From positions 248,001 through 312,000 of the forward strand of contig NZ_JAINUY010000002.1 of NCBI RefSeq assembly GCF_020026915.1: a DNA stretch of 64,000 nt, given 5' to 3'. The DNA is from Flavobacterium potami (GTDB taxonomy: Bacteria > Bacteroidota > Bacteroidia > Flavobacteriales > Flavobacteriaceae). The notes below the pieces were generated by a model. It was not told where the DNA came from, did no database searches, and saw only the letters and a list, made by a program, of their open reading frames with translations. Each line of letters begins with the position of its first letter. Position 1 is the stretch's first letter. Shown one piece after another: positions 41,327 to 52,464 of this stretch. The position numbers and the translations under genes were made by a program.

Positions 41327-42125
41327 TTGTTTCAAGTTTCAGGTTTCAAGTTTTTGGAACGTTAATTAACCGCAAAGGCGCAAAGATAACCGCAAAGTTT
41401 TTTACACAAAGCTTTGCGAACTTTGCGTTTATATTCATAAAGCTTGGCAAAAAAATCTAGCGTGCTTTGCGGTTAAATTATGTTCAAAGTAAAGCAACGT
41501 GAAACTTGAAACCTGAAACGTGAAACTTGAAAGAAATCAAACCAATTTACTAGAAAAAAAAGAATGCCGGCATCTCGAAGACGCCGGCATTTATTTAACT
41601 AACCAAAACCAAAATAATAAATAACCAGTTTATTACATTACAAAGGTCAGACATAAATCGATATTATGATGTTAATGTCTTGTTATTACTTTGTTGGATA
41701 TAAGTTAATGTCTAAATTTAAAAAATTCCAATATTTTAAAATTCCAATTTTACAATTGTTTTTTTTGTTTCAAGTTTCAGGTTTCAAGTTGTTTACTAAT
41801 ATTAACCGCAAAGTTCGCAAAGTTTTTTACACAAAGCTTTGCGAACTTTGCGTTTATATTCATAAAGCTTGGTAAAAAATCTTAGCGTGCTTTGCGGTTA
41901 AATTATGTTCAAAGTAAAGCAACGTGAAACCTGAAACGTGAAACAAATCAAACCAATTTAGTAGAAAAAAAGAATGCCGGCATCTCGAAGACGCCGGCAT
42001 CATTTAACTAACCAAAACCAAAATAATAAATAACCAGTTTATTACATTACAAAGGTCAGACATAAATCGACGTTATGCTGTTAAGGTTTTGTTATTACTT
42101 TGTTGGTCATAAGTTAAGATTTAGT
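41327..42125 (+). repeat. Tandem duplication upstream of catalase (about 410 bp units)
   Basis: Two imperfect copies of one spacer unit (about 41327-41700 and 41760-42125, offset 410) fill the 931-base gap before katA. Each has TTTCAAG-type arms, a CGCAAAG palindrome, the hairpin AATGCCGGC / GCCGGCATT (41563-41592 and 41973-42001), and the segment TAACCAAAACCAAAATAATA...GGTCAGACATAAATCGA. The frame 41666-41875 lies inside and is not a gene. Confidence 0.85.
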
Positions 42126-42224
42126 AATTTAATGTTTTGAGCATTCTACAGCGTTAAATAATTTTTGATTATTAAAATATAATAACAATCAATTTTGTTT
42201 ATGAATATGCTAAAGATAAGTTTG

Positions 42225-42232
42225 TATATTTG
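42225..42232 (+). promoter_or_regulatory. -7 box of katA
   Basis: TATATTTG lies 24 bases before the catalase ATG. No TTG sits at the normal -33 distance. Confidence 0.5.
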
Positions 42233-42255
42233 GTAAAACATTAAAAATCAGCAAA

Positions 42256-43749
42256 ATGGAAGAAAAGAAAAAATTAACAACTGCTACAGGAACTCCAGTT
42301 CCAGACAATCAAAACATTCAAACAGCTGGCCCTCGTGGACCCGTTTTATTACAAGATTTTTGGTTTTTAGAGAAGATGGCGCATTTTGACCGTGAAGTTA
42401 TTCCGGAGCGAAGAATGCATGCTAAAGGTTCTGGTGCGTACGGAACTTTTACAGTAACGCATGATATTACCAAATATTCAAAAGCCGATTTGTTTTCGGA
42501 AATTGGTAAGAAAACGGAAATGTTTGTACGTTTTTCAACTGTTGCAGGAGAAAGAGGTGCTGCTGATGCCGAAAGAGACATTCGTGGTTTTGCCATGAAA
42601 TTTTATACGAATGAAGGAAATTGGGACTTGGTAGGAAATAATACTCCGGTTTTCTTTTTCCGTGATCCGATGAAATTTCCTGACTTGAACCATGCTGTAA
42701 AACGTGATCCAAAAACCAATTTAAGAAGTGCTGATAACAATTGGGATTTTTGGACATTATTGCCAGAGGCATTGCATCAAGTTACAATTGTAATGAGTGA
42801 CAGAGGAATCCCGAGATCGTACAGAGAAATGCATGGTTTTGGAAGCCATACTTTTAGTTTTATTAATGCACAAAACGAAAGACACTGGGTAAAATTCCAT
42901 TTAGTTTCTCAACAAGGAATTGAAAACCTTTCTGATGAAGAAGCGGCTTCATTGGTAGGAAGAGACAGAGAAAGTCATCAAAGAGATTTATTTGATGCTA
43001 TTGAAGAAGGAAATTTTCCAAAATGGAAAATGTTTGTTCAAATTATGTCAGAAGAACAAGCAAAAACATACCGTTTCCATCCGTTCGATTTAACGAAAGT
43101 TTGGTTAAAAGGTGATTTCCCATTAATTCCGGTTGGAGAATTCGAATTAAATAAAAATCCTGAAAACTATTTTGCAGAAGTAGAGCAAGCAGCGTTTAAT
43201 CCTGCGCATGTTGTTCCTGGAATTGGTTTCTCTCCAGATAAAATGCTTCAAGGGCGTTTGTTCTCTTATGGAGATGCACATCGTTATCGCTTAGGTGTAA
43301 ACAATTATCAAATTCCGGTAAACTCTTCAAGATGCCCTTACAACAGTTTCCATAGAGATGGAGCGATGCGTGTAGATGGTAACTACGGAGGAAGAAAACA
43401 CTACGAACCAAATAGTTTTGGTGAATGGCAGGAGCAACCAGAACATAAAGAACCACCATTGGCAATTTATGGTGATGCTTATGCGCACAATTTTAGAGAA
43501 GACGATAGTGATTATTTTACCCAACCTGGACTTTTGTTCAATTTATTGACACCAGAGAAAAAACAACTTTTGTTCAAAAATACTGCTGGACAAGTAGGAG
43601 GGGCGCAGAAATTCATTCAGGTTCGTCACATCAGAAACTGCTATCAAGCAGATCCTGCTTACGGAGAAGGTGTTGCCAATGCATTAGGAATGACAATGGA
43701 TGAAGTGAATAATTTTGATGATCCTAGATTAGCTATTAAAGCGAGATAA
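42256..43749 (+). CDS. katA: Catalase (monofunctional haem, small subunit)
   Basis: A 497-residue clade-3-type catalase that breaks down hydrogen peroxide. The active-site His is H55 in [14 protein letters not shown]. The Asn lies in [10 protein letters not shown] (N128/N129). The proximal haem Tyr is Y338 in [14 protein letters not shown]. All catalase signatures ([23 protein letters not shown]-type C-terminus) are present. Its long duplicated leader may hold OxyR or other controls. The terminator is at 43805-43838. Confidence 0.97.
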   Translation: MEEKKKLTTATGTPVPDNQNIQTAGPRGPVLLQDFWFLEKMAHFDREVIPERRMHAKGSGAYGTFTVTHDITKYSKADLFSEIGKKTEMFVRFSTVAGERGAADAERDIRGFAMKFYTNEGNWDLVGNNTPVFFFRDPMKFPDLNHAVKRDPKTNLRSADNNWDFWTLLPEALHQVTIVMSDRGIPRSYREMHGFGSHTFSFINAQNERHWVKFHLVSQQGIENLSDEEAASLVGRDRESHQRDLFDAIEEGNFPKWKMFVQIMSEEQAKTYRFHPFDLTKVWLKGDFPLIPVGEFELNKNPENYFAEVEQAAFNPAHVVPGIGFSPDKMLQGRLFSYGDAHRYRLGVNNYQIPVNSSRCPYNSFHRDGAMRVDGNYGGRKHYEPNSFGEWQEQPEHKEPPLAIYGDAYAHNFREDDSDYFTQPGLLFNLLTPEKKQLLFKNTAGQVGGAQKFIQVRHIRNCYQADPAYGEGVANALGMTMDEVNNFDDPRLAIKAR

Positions 43750-43751
43750 TT

Positions 43752-43982
43752 GGAAAGGTTCTGAGATGCTAAGCTTCTAAGTTTTTTGAACTTTATCTAA
43801 AAATAAACCCGACAGTTTTTTAAAATCTGTCGGGTTTACTGTTTTTATAAATAAATTGATTCTCATAAACTGGACTGAAGTCCAGCTCTACAATATCATT
43901 TGTTCCTTCGGAACTTACCTTATGTTCAAACCTGGGAAACTTAGAATCTTAGTATCTTAGTATCTCAGCATCTTAGCACCTT
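43752..43982 (+). repeat. CTTAGAAT-type palindrome with embedded interspersed repeat
   Basis: The left arm TTCTGAGATGCTAAGCTTCTAAG (43756-43781) is inverted at CTTAGAATCTTAGTATCTTAGTATCTCAGCATCTTAGCACC (43940-43980), an 8-base tandem. Between them lie the katA terminator and GGACTGAAGTCCAGCTCTACAATATCATTTGTTCCTTCGGAAC, whose reverse complement recurs at 54198-54250. Confidence 0.75.
43805..43838 (+). terminator. Terminator of katA
   Basis: The stem AAACCCGACAG / CTGTCGGGTTT has an 11-base loop and is followed by T-rich sequence. Confidence 0.85.
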
Positions 43983-44837
43983 TTAAGAAAAAACCACAGT
44001 TTTATTACTGTAAACCATAGTTTTTCTTTCGGAATGTAATTTTATTGCTCTTGCTAAAACAATACGTTCCAGATCGCGTCCTTTCATAATAAAATCTTCA
44101 ACAGAATGAATGTGGGAAACTCGTGCAATATCTTGTTCGATAATCGGACCTTCGTCTAATTCTTCGGTAACATAATGACTTGTTGCTCCAATAATTTTTA
44201 CACCGCGTTTAAATGCTGAATGATATGGTTTTGCACCTGGAAAAGCAGGTAAAAACGAATGATGAATATTGATAATCCTGTTTTCGTAAAGCTCGATTAA
44301 TTTTGGTGTGATAATTTGCATGTAACGAGCTAGAACGATAAAATTGATTCCGTATCTTTTTAAAAGTTCGATCTGTTTTGCTTCTCCTTCTTCTTTGTTG
44401 TCTTTTGTAAAAGGAACATAGTGAAACGGAATATCAAAACGCTCTGCAATAGCTCTTAAATCGTTGTGATTACTAATGATTACCGGAATCTCAACATTCA
44501 ATTCATCTGCACTATAACGCCCTAAAATATCAAAAAGGCAATGGTCATATTTAGAAACAAACAAGGCCATTTTTGGTTTTTGTTCCTGACTGTATAAGTC
44601 CCAAGACATATCGAATTTAGAGGCAAGTGTCTGATCAAAATCTTCTTTAAAACTTTCAATTGTAATTTGAGTCTGAGTAAACTCACATTCCAAACGCATA
44701 AAAAATACATTTTGTTCTACATCAACATGCTGATCGATGTATGTAATATTTCCACCTACTTTAGCAATAAAAGTAGTGACAGAGGCAATAATATTTTTTT
44801 GATCTTTACAGTGGATGAGTATGGTTATTTTTTGCAT
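43983..44837 (-). CDS. purU: Formyltetrahydrofolate deformylase
   Basis: A 284-residue enzyme that hydrolyses 10-formyl-THF to THF and formate. The N-terminal ACT domain (1-85) opens ITILIHCKDQKNIIASVTTFIAKVGGNITYIDQHVD. The formyltransferase domain holds VIISNHNDLRAIAERF, INIHHSFLPAFPGAKPYHSAFKRG and GATSHYVTEELDEGPIIEQ, with the catalytic Asn/His/Asp. The C-terminal RDLERIVLARAIKLHSERK is as expected. Monocistronic. Confidence 0.95.
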   Translation of the reverse strand: MQKITILIHCKDQKNIIASVTTFIAKVGGNITYIDQHVDVEQNVFFMRLECEFTQTQITIESFKEDFDQTLASKFDMSWDLYSQEQKPKMALFVSKYDHCLFDILGRYSADELNVEIPVIISNHNDLRAIAERFDIPFHYVPFTKDNKEEGEAKQIELLKRYGINFIVLARYMQIITPKLIELYENRIINIHHSFLPAFPGAKPYHSAFKRGVKIIGATSHYVTEELDEGPIIEQDIARVSHIHSVEDFIMKGRDLERIVLARAIKLHSERKTMVYSNKTVVFS

Positions 44838-44911
44838 TGGTTTCTGTTTTTGGTTGAATCAGTTCATTTTTGTTTAAATGCTTAATCGTAATTTTGTTTA
44901 ACCGTATGAAA

Positions 44912-44945
44912 GAAGCTGTAAAACCTTCTGTATTTACAGCTGTTC
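44912..44945 (-). terminator. Weak hairpin after DUF4197 gene
   Basis: The stem AGCTGTAAA / TTTACAGCT has a 10-base loop and lies shortly after the stop at 44961. The T-run on the minus strand is weak. Confidence 0.45.
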
Positions 44946-44960
44946 TTTAAATTCAAAAGA

Positions 44961-45677
44961 TTATTTTCCGTCTTGTAGAGCAAAAACACTTTTTAACAAA
45001 GGCGTTGTTCTAGCAGAAATATTGTTTCTAATTTCTTTTTCTTCCACAGCAATCATTTTGAAAACTCCAGACAAAGCTTGAGTCGTAGTATAATCAGTTA
45101 AATCAGGATTTACTTTTTTGACTAATGGAATGGTATTGTATTTTGTGATAATATTTTTCCAGACTACATCGGCACCCACTTTTTCAAAAGAACTTTTAAT
45201 TACAGGATTGAATTTTCCGTACAAGGCTGTTGTTGTGCTTCCTTGTAAGTAAGTAGTTGCAGCGCTGTCATTTCCTAACAGAATATTTTTTGCATCAGTA
45301 AACGACATATTTTTAACAGCAGTAACAAAAATTGGAGTTGCTTCTTTTACAGCATCTTCTGCAGCACGATTTAGCATTTTAATTCCCTCGTCTGCAAGAG
45401 AGCTTAATCCCACTTTTCTTAAAGTGGCGTCTACTTTTTGCAATTCTTCTGGCATTAAGATTTTTACAGCTTCATTTTTATAAAACCCATCTACAGCAGT
45501 TAATTTGCTTACTTGTTGTGTAATTCCTTTATTCAAGGCTTCTTTTAAACCAGAAGCGATATCAACATTGCCCGCAGGAAGCTGAGATGCAATTTGTGGC
45601 AGCTGATTTAAAGTTTGTTGTACTTGTGCACAAGAAGTTAGAGAAAAGGCAAGGGCTAATAAGATAATCTTTTTCAT
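44961..45677 (-). CDS. DUF4197 lipoprotein
   Basis: A 238-residue protein with a lipoprotein signal (LLALAFSLTSC, Cys at about 16). The body NVDIASGLKEALNKGITQQVSKL...FTDAKNILLGNDSAATTYLQGSTTTALYGKFNPVIKSSFEKVG and TQALSGVFKMIAVEEKEIRNN is the DUF4197 family, a helical periplasmic protein of unknown function. Monocistronic. Confidence 0.88.
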   Translation of the reverse strand: MKKIILLALAFSLTSCAQVQQTLNQLPQIASQLPAGNVDIASGLKEALNKGITQQVSKLTAVDGFYKNEAVKILMPEELQKVDATLRKVGLSSLADEGIKMLNRAAEDAVKEATPIFVTAVKNMSFTDAKNILLGNDSAATTYLQGSTTTALYGKFNPVIKSSFEKVGADVVWKNIITKYNTIPLVKKVNPDLTDYTTTQALSGVFKMIAVEEKEIRNNISARTTPLLKSVFALQDGK

Positions 45678-45824
45678 TATGGAGTTTTATTTAAGTTTCA
45701 AAAATACTACTTATTCAAAAACAAAGCCACAATTTTATTAAGGGAGAAGAAAGATTTTGTTGGATAAATAACAGAAGTTGTAATTGTTTAAAAACAGAAT
45801 AGAAGGAAGAGCTAAAAATGTATT

Positions 45825-46262
45825 TTAGTCATTTTTTACGCTGTTTTTCCATTGAAAAAGTAAATCCTTAAAAAAAGATTTTATTTCCGATTTTTCGCCA
45901 TCAACATAAACGTTAAAAATGCTTTTGTCTTTTTTGGTAATAGTCGTATAAGGACAATAAGTTGCGCCTACAAAATGAATAGTATCAATTTTTATAATAT
46001 CATGATAAAAAGCAAAATAGATTTCATTTCTTTTGGGGTTTCTTTTATCGATCCAATACGAGGCAATTCTTTTGTTTGTAAAAAAATTACCGGCAGTTCT
46101 TTTAGTGTTTTGACTATAAAATTTGTGGATTATTTCATCTTTATCAAGTAGATGCAGGCTTTTTATAAAAGCCAAATCTTCCTTTTTTAAAGTTTGTTGT
46201 GTTTCAATTTTGTTGCATGAGATGAAGAAAATTAAAAACAATATAAAAGAATATTTATGCAT
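45825..46262 (-). CDS. Lipoprotein of unknown function
   Basis: A 145-residue protein with a lipoprotein signal (FILFLIFFISC, Cys at about 16). The body is beta-rich and Lys/Thr-rich (NEIYFAFYHDIIKIDTIHFVGATYCPYTTITKKD). No family recognised. Spacers of roughly 150-200 bases surround it. Confidence 0.55.
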   Translation of the reverse strand: MHKYSFILFLIFFISCNKIETQQTLKKEDLAFIKSLHLLDKDEIIHKFYSQNTKRTAGNFFTNKRIASYWIDKRNPKRNEIYFAFYHDIIKIDTIHFVGATYCPYTTITKKDKSIFNVYVDGEKSEIKSFFKDLLFQWKNSVKND

Positions 46263-46374
46263 AAGCCGAGTTGGAAGTCAAACGTTATTTAACAAAGCTA
46301 AAATACATAAAAATTATGTTTTTAATTTTATGAGATGATTTTAGGGAAAGTTTTTAAGACTTTACTAATGTGAT

Positions 46375-46432
46375 AAAAAGCAAAAAGCAATTTGTTTGTA
46401 AAAGTTGTAGGTTGAATTGCTCTTTGCTTTAA
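46375..46432 (-). terminator. Terminator of the gene ending at 46456
   Basis: AAAGCAAAAAGCAATT / AATTGCTCTTTGCTTT is an imperfect 16-bp stem with a loop of about 22 bases. Confidence 0.6.
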
Positions 46433-46455
46433 ATTATGTTTGGGACAAAAAAGGC

Positions 46456-46791
46456 TTAAACGTATTCCAAGCAATATAAATTTGGGTTATAAATTGGATT
46501 GATTTGATTTAAATCGGCCAATATATTTTGCGTATAATCTTTACCACCTATTGCCATATAGAATAAAGATTTTGAAATATAAAATGGTCTCAAAGGAAAG
46601 CTACGCCAACCTTGAGATAAATTTTTGATGAAATGTTTTAAAACATATTTGGATGTTTTTTCTTCAGGACGAACAAAATAAATGCTTTTAAGCTTAGACA
46701 TTATATTAGGAAACATTATAAATCTTCCTCCTTGTTGTATCAATAGATTAATTTCAAAAAGTGTTAATCCTTCAATATTTTCAGTTTTCAT
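46456..46791 (-). CDS. Hypothetical protein
   Basis: The protein has 111 residues from the ATG at 46791. The frame is open to 46920, but that extension crosses the neighbouring terminator. It opens ENIEGLTLFEINLLIQQGGRFIMFPNIMSKLKSIYFVRP and ends IGGKDYTQNILADLNQINPIYNPNLYCLEYV. No family recognised, and no signal or membrane segment. Confidence 0.5.
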   Translation of the reverse strand: MKTENIEGLTLFEINLLIQQGGRFIMFPNIMSKLKSIYFVRPEEKTSKYVLKHFIKNLSQGWRSFPLRPFYISKSLFYMAIGGKDYTQNILADLNQINPIYNPNLYCLEYV

Positions 46792-46899
46792 GATTAATAA
46801 AATTTGTGGTATTAATATGAGGCAAATTTCGGGAGCAATTGAAAATGTTTTTAGACCTAAAAGTTTTAAAAACAATAAATTAAGATTTTTTTTACGGGC

Positions 46900-46942
46900 A
46901 AAAAAAAATCGGAAACCCAACGAATTGAGTCTCCGATTTTAA
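46900..46942 (-). terminator. Terminator of the L,D-transpeptidase gene
   Basis: AAAATCGGA / TCCGATTTT forms a stem with a loop of about 18 bases and A/T runs on both sides, just after the stop at 46961. Confidence 0.7.
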
Positions 46943-46960
46943 TATTAATTTTAAATAGAA

Positions 46961-48538
46961 TTAATTCACAGTAACCGATGTTTCTGTATTGGTTAATTCA
47001 GCATCTTTTTCATAAACATCTTGAAAGAAACCAATTTCACCATTTTCATTTACCAATGAAGTAAAATAAGTAATATAGATTGGTACTTTTTTAGTCAACT
47101 TAAAACTATTTTCTGTTTTACCAGCCATAGCTTTATCGATTTTTGCCGGAGTCCATTCAGGATAATCTTGTAACATTGCTACGGCTAATTCTTTAGCCAT
47201 TTTTAAGTTGATACATCCATGGCTGAAAGTTCTTTTCTCAAAATCAAACAGCGTTTTAGACGGAGTATCGTGCATATAAATGTCTTCTGAGTTCGGAAAC
47301 ATAAATTTTACCAAACCTAAAGAGTTATCAGGTCCTGGTTTTTGTCTAACCTGGCCATTTACAATTTCCATGTTTTTCTCAGCTAGATAATTAGGATCTG
47401 CAGCAATTTTAGATTTTAACTCATTCTGTACAATACTTTGTGGTACCGTCCAATACGGACTGAAAACGATTCTATCAATTTCTCCATTAAAAATGGTCGT
47501 TTTTGTTAGAGGTGCGCCAACAAAAACAGGAGAGGTCAATTGTACTTTTCCGTTTTTAACGTAAACCATTTCATAAGATGGAACATTTACCAGAACATAC
47601 TCGTCGCTAGCCGCAATTTGAGCAGCAATCGCACGGCATCTTTCCATATTAAGCTTCAAAGTCGCTACTTTATTTTCCAGCGGAATATTCATTTCGTTGA
47701 TATGTTCTTCGGCCAAAATATAGTTTGGTTTGAATCCGTTACGAACTTTGTATTTCATTACGGCATCCATTAATTCACGATCATAAACATCGCTTTTAGA
47801 ATCACTTTTTAAATCTCCATATAAATACAAACGAGTTCTCACTTGTGCAATCGTACTAGAAACCGCATCTGGTCGCAACTCTTTGTATGGAACTTCTGCT
47901 GGAACAATTGGTTTCCATTTGCTAGATTTTTCTAATCTTTTGTATTTTTTTAGAACATCTTGCAATTTGTAATATTGATCGTATTCTACTTTTACATCAG
48001 CATCAGCAACAGTGCTGGTTTCTTCTAAGGTGCTGTAGTTTAAGAAATCTTTTAGCATGGCATCATAAGCAATTCTTTTCTTGTCTGCATTACTTTTTTT
48101 AGTGTACACTACATACAAAGAACTTAAAAGCATATCTGCATCTGTTTGAGACAGCGTGCTTTTGTCTGATGACGAACTAAATAATTGATCAATTTCTTTT
48201 TGGTAAGGAATAATTAAATCATTTGTTTTCTTTGCTTTTTCATACAATACAGAACCGAATTCGCTAATTTCACCTTCGTCGAACCAAATGGTTCCAAGAG
48301 ATCTGGTTTTGTATAAGGACATTACATCAGATTTGTATTTTTTTAAATCAGAATATCTTTTAAAGAAGTCATTTGAAATTTCACTGTTAGCATCTGACTC
48401 ATTGTTGTTAACAGTTTTATAGGTGTCATTTAAATTTTTGTTTTCTTTAGTTTTTTTATCTTCATATTTATTGAAAGAAACCAAACTAAAGCTAATAGCT
48501 ATAATTAAGCTTAGTGGAGTTAAAGTTTTCATTTTCAT
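46961..48538 (-). CDS. L,D-transpeptidase (YcbB/LdtD-like)
   Basis: A 525-residue exported enzyme with an N-terminal signal or anchor (SLIIAISFSLVSF). The scaffold domain spans about 40-260 and contains a peptidoglycan-binding-like segment (DAVMKYKVRNGFKPNYILAEEHINEMNIP). The YkuD catalytic domain (about 300-470) has MFPNSEDIYMHDTPSKTLFDFEKRTFSHGCINLKMAKELA, with His and Cys (HGCINL) as nucleophile elements. Such enzymes make 3-3 peptide crosslinks in peptidoglycan or attach proteins to it. The length suits the LdtD branch. Confidence 0.9.
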   Translation of the reverse strand: MKMKTLTPLSLIIAISFSLVSFNKYEDKKTKENKNLNDTYKTVNNNESDANSEISNDFFKRYSDLKKYKSDVMSLYKTRSLGTIWFDEGEISEFGSVLYEKAKKTNDLIIPYQKEIDQLFSSSSDKSTLSQTDADMLLSSLYVVYTKKSNADKKRIAYDAMLKDFLNYSTLEETSTVADADVKVEYDQYYKLQDVLKKYKRLEKSSKWKPIVPAEVPYKELRPDAVSSTIAQVRTRLYLYGDLKSDSKSDVYDRELMDAVMKYKVRNGFKPNYILAEEHINEMNIPLENKVATLKLNMERCRAIAAQIAASDEYVLVNVPSYEMVYVKNGKVQLTSPVFVGAPLTKTTIFNGEIDRIVFSPYWTVPQSIVQNELKSKIAADPNYLAEKNMEIVNGQVRQKPGPDNSLGLVKFMFPNSEDIYMHDTPSKTLFDFEKRTFSHGCINLKMAKELAVAMLQDYPEWTPAKIDKAMAGKTENSFKLTKKVPIYITYFTSLVNENGEIGFFQDVYEKDAELTNTETSVTVN

Positions 48539-48824
48539 TTAATTTTTACGTTATACTTAGATTTAAAGTTTTTTGGGTAAAAATTTGGGGTCGTTTCTAC
48601 ATTGTAAAATTACTTTAGGTTGTTGAGAATGAGTTGTTTTATTTAAATTAGATTTTTCAAAATTGCCACATAGTAGGTTTATATAATATAAATCAGCTAG
48701 TTAGAAAATTTGTTACCCTTGGATTCCGAAAACGTTATATTTTTTTTTTAACATAAAGCTATGGTAACGATCAAATATTAAAATAATTTGTAAATTGCCT
48801 CCGTAAAATTATCATATTCATAAA

Positions 48825-51800
48825 ATGGAACAACAAATACCATATATTCCTAAAAATAAAGTAAGAATTGTTACTGCTGCTTCGCTTTTTGACGGACATG
48901 ACGCTGCCATTAACATTATGCGTCGTATTATTCAGTCAACGGGAGTTGAGGTGATTCACTTAGGGCACGACAGAAGTGTTGAAGAAGTGGTAAACACCGC
49001 CATTCAAGAAGATGCAAACGCTATTGCGATGACTTCTTATCAAGGCGGGCACAACGAATACTTTAAATATATGTATGATTTGCTTCGCGAAAAAGGAGCA
49101 GGCCACATTAAAATCTTCGGCGGCGGAGGTGGAGTAATTCTGCCAAGCGAAATCGAAGAATTACACGAATATGGTATTACCAGAATTTATTCTCCAGACG
49201 ACGGTCGTTCTTTAGGACTTCAAGGAATGATTAATGATTTGGTTCAAAGAGCCGATTTTCCTATTGGAGATAAATTGAACGGAGAAATTGATCACATCGA
49301 AAATAAAGTTCCAACGGCAATTGCACGTTTGATTTCGGCAGCAGAGAATTTCCCAGAAATAGCAAAATCGGCTTTTGATAAAATTCACGAAATAAATTCA
49401 ACTTCTAAAATTCCAGTTTTAGGAATTACAGGAACGGGTGGTGCAGGAAAATCTTCTTTGGTAGATGAATTAGTTCGCCGTTTTTTAATTGATTTTCCAG
49501 AAAAAACAATCGGATTGGTTTCTGTTGATCCTTCAAAAAGAAAAACGGGAGGAGCGCTTTTAGGAGACAGAATCCGTATGAATGCGATTAATAATCCAAG
49601 AGTTTATATGCGTTCGCTGGCGACGCGTCAGTCGAATTTGGCTTTATCTAAATATGTAGCCGAAGCGATTCAGGTTTTGAAAGCCGCAAAATACGATTTG
49701 ATTATTTTGGAAACTTCAGGAATCGGACAGTCTGATACCGAAATTATGGATCATTCAGACGTTTCTTTATATGTAATGACACCAGAATTTGGAGCGGCAA
49801 CGCAATTGGAGAAAATCGACATGCTTGATTTTGCCGATTTAGTAGCTTTAAACAAATTTGATAAACGTGGCGCGCTTGATGCATTACGCGATGTAAAAAA
49901 ACAATACCAGCGCAATCATAATCTTTGGGATAAAAATCCTGATGAAATGCCCGTTTTCGGAACTATTGCTTCGCAGTTTAACGATCCGGGAATGAATACG
50001 CTTTATAAAGCGATTATGGATAAAGTATCAGAAAAGACGAATTCTGACTTGAAATCGACTTTTGAAATCACTAAAGAAATGAGCGAGAAAATATTCGTGA
50101 TTCCGCCAGGAAGAACACGTTATTTATCTGAAATTGCCGAGAATAATAGAACTTATGATGAAACGGCAATTGCACAGCAAAAAGTAGCTCAAAAATTATA
50201 CGGAATTTTCAAAACGATAGAATCTGTTTCTGGAAAAATTCCTCAAATTACAAAAGCAGGAATCGAAGATTCAACCGTTTTACCAAGCGGAATCGCAGAA
50301 CACGACGAAAACAGAATCTTCTTAAACCTATTACTAAATCAATTTGATAAAGTAAAAATGGATTTAGATCCGTACAATTGGGAAATTATCCTGAATTGGG
50401 CTGATAAAGTAGCGAAATACAAAAATCCAGTTTACAGTTTTAAGGTTCGTGATAAAGAAATTAAAATCGCAACACATTCTGAAAGTTTATCGCATTTGCA
50501 AATTCCAAAAATTGCTTTGCCTAAATATGAAGGTTGGGGCGATATTTTGCGTTGGAATTTACAGGAAAATGTTCCTGGAGAATTTCCTTTCGCTTCTGGA
50601 TTGTATCCGTTTAAACGTGAAGGAGAAGATCCGTCGAGGATGTTTGCGGGCGAGGGCGGACCAGAAAGAACCAACAAACGTTTTCATTATGTAAGTGCGG
50701 GAATGCCTGCAAAACGTCTTTCTACGGCTTTTGATAGTGTGACTTTGTACGGAAACGATCCAGATTTGCGTCCGGATATTTACGGAAAAATTGGAAATGC
50801 GGGAGTTTCAATCTGCTGTTTGGATGATGCCAAAAAATTATATTCAGGTTTCGATTTGGTTCATGCTTTGACTTCGGTAAGTATGACGATCAACGGACCT
50901 GCGCCAATGCTTTTAGGTTTCTTTATGAATGCGGCAATCGATCAGCAATGTGAGATTTACATTAAAGAAAATGGTTTAGAAAAAGAAGTTGAAGCAAAAA
51001 TCAACAAATTATATAAAGAAAAAGAAATCGAAAGACCGAAATATCAAGGCGAACTTCCAACAGGAAACAACGGTTTGGGATTAACGCTTTTGGGTGTTAC
51101 GGGAGATCAGGTTTTGCCTTTGGAGGTTTATAACGAAATAAAAGTAAAAACCTTAGCTCAAGTTCGTGGAACGGTTCAGGCCGATATTTTAAAAGAAGAT
51201 CAGGCGCAGAATACTTGTATTTTCTCAACTGAATTTGCGTTGCGATTAATGGGAGATGTTCAGGAATATTTTATTACTAAAAACGTTCGTAATTTCTATT
51301 CGGTTTCGATTTCAGGATATCATATTGCTGAGGCGGGAGCAAACCCAATTACGCAATTGGCGTTTACGCTTTCAAATGGTTTCACTTACGTGGAATATTA
51401 TTTGAGCCGTGGCATGAACATCAACGATTTTGGGCCAAACTTATCGTTCTTCTTCTCCAACGGAGTAGATCCAGAATATTCAGTCATTGGTCGTGTGGCG
51501 CGTAAGATTTGGGCAAAAGCCATGAAATTGAAATACGGAGCCAACGAAAGAGCACAAATGTTGAAATATCATATTCAGACTTCTGGACGTTCGTTACACG
51601 CACAGGAAATTGATTTCAACGATATCAGAACGACTTTGCAAGCTTTGTATGCGATTTACGATAACTGTAATTCATTGCACACCAATGCTTACGACGAAGC
51701 CATTACAACGCCAACAGAAGAATCGGTACGTCGTGCGATGGCGATTCAGTTGATTATTAATAAAGAATTAGGTTTAGCGAAAAACGAAAACCCAATTCAA

Positions 51801-52265
51801 GGTTCGTTCATTATCGAAGAATTAACCGATTTAGTAGAAGAAGCCGTTTTACAAGAATTCGACCGAATTACTGAAAGAGGAGGCGTTCTAGGTGCAATGG
51901 AAACGATGTACCAGCGTTCTAAAATTCAGGAAGAAAGTTTGTATTACGAAACCTTAAAACACAACGGAGATTTCCCAATTGTGGGTGTAAATACTTTCTT
52001 GAGTTCAAAAGGATCACCAACTGTAATTCCGGCTGAGGTAATTCGTGCCACAGAAGAAGAAAAACAATACCAGATTACCATGCTGGACAACCTGCATAAT
52101 TTCCACGAAGCAAAAGTAAACGAGCATTTAAGCCAGTTACAAGAAGCAGCAATTAAAAACGAAAACTTATTCGATTATTTAATGGAAGCTACAAAAGTTT
52201 GTTCTTTAGGTCAGATTACTGCGGCGTTGTTTGAAGTTGGTGGGCAGTATAGAAGGAATATGTAA
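48825..52265 (+). CDS. icmF: Fused isobutyryl-CoA mutase/B12 chaperone (IcmF)
   Basis: A 1146-residue fusion. Residues 10-150 are the B12-binding domain with H25 of LFDGHD as the cobalt ligand. A G3E/MeaB-type GTPase domain follows, with [13 protein letters not shown] near 200-212 and NKFD further on, and supports cofactor loading. The C-terminal half is the acyl-CoA mutase barrel ([42 protein letters not shown]). Enzymes of this type interconvert isobutyryl-CoA and n-butyryl-CoA. A methylmalonyl-CoA mutase-like role is possible but the fused order is that of IcmF. Ends at a terminator. Confidence 0.93.
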   Translation: MEQQIPYIPKNKVRIVTAASLFDGHDAAINIMRRIIQSTGVEVIHLGHDRSVEEVVNTAIQEDANAIAMTSYQGGHNEYFKYMYDLLREKGAGHIKIFGGGGGVILPSEIEELHEYGITRIYSPDDGRSLGLQGMINDLVQRADFPIGDKLNGEIDHIENKVPTAIARLISAAENFPEIAKSAFDKIHEINSTSKIPVLGITGTGGAGKSSLVDELVRRFLIDFPEKTIGLVSVDPSKRKTGGALLGDRIRMNAINNPRVYMRSLATRQSNLALSKYVAEAIQVLKAAKYDLIILETSGIGQSDTEIMDHSDVSLYVMTPEFGAATQLEKIDMLDFADLVALNKFDKRGALDALRDVKKQYQRNHNLWDKNPDEMPVFGTIASQFNDPGMNTLYKAIMDKVSEKTNSDLKSTFEITKEMSEKIFVIPPGRTRYLSEIAENNRTYDETAIAQQKVAQKLYGIFKTIESVSGKIPQITKAGIEDSTVLPSGIAEHDENRIFLNLLLNQFDKVKMDLDPYNWEIILNWADKVAKYKNPVYSFKVRDKEIKIATHSESLSHLQIPKIALPKYEGWGDILRWNLQENVPGEFPFASGLYPFKREGEDPSRMFAGEGGPERTNKRFHYVSAGMPAKRLSTAFDSVTLYGNDPDLRPDIYGKIGNAGVSICCLDDAKKLYSGFDLVHALTSVSMTINGPAPMLLGFFMNAAIDQQCEIYIKENGLEKEVEAKINKLYKEKEIERPKYQGELPTGNNGLGLTLLGVTGDQVLPLEVYNEIKVKTLAQVRGTVQADILKEDQAQNTCIFSTEFALRLMGDVQEYFITKNVRNFYSVSISGYHIAEAGANPITQLAFTLSNGFTYVEYYLSRGMNINDFGPNLSFFFSNGVDPEYSVIGRVARKIWAKAMKLKYGANERAQMLKYHIQTSGRSLHAQEIDFNDIRTTLQALYAIYDNCNSLHTNAYDEAITTPTEESVRRAMAIQLIINKELGLAKNENPIQGSFIIEELTDLVEEAVLQEFDRITERGGVLGAMETMYQRSKIQEESLYYETLKHNGDFPIVGVNTFLSSKGSPTVIPAEVIRATEEEKQYQITMLDNLHNFHEAKVNEHLSQLQEAAIKNENLFDYLMEATKVCSLGQITAALFEVGGQYRRNM

Positions 52266-52288
52266 TTATTTGCTTTTTATAGATTTAT

Positions 52289-52333
52289 AAAAGGGATTTA
52301 ATTGGTTAACGACTAATTAAAATCCCTTTTTTT
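52289..52333 (+). terminator. Terminator of icmF
   Basis: AAAGGGATTTAATTGGT / ACTAATTAAAATCCCTTT forms a long stem followed by TTTTTT. The rest of the 52266-52464 spacer is AT-rich with no clear feature. Confidence 0.85.
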
Positions 52334-52464
52334 GTTAAAAATGGTATTTTGTCGAGAAAAAAAATCATTAGTCGAATATTTTTTCTATGTAAATATAAAA
52401 ATATTAATTTTCTGAATAAAACATTAAAAGAGTTTAAAAATCAAATTAGAATATTAAGAATTTT

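Noticed and set aside
41666..41875. 69-codon plus-strand open frame before katA
   Set aside because: It lies wholly in the duplicated, palindromic spacer and is composed of repeat words. No matching frame in copy 2.
43940..43980. CRISPR array
   Set aside because: The 8-base repeats are contiguous and degenerate with no spacers; the same holds for the other tandem-word arms.
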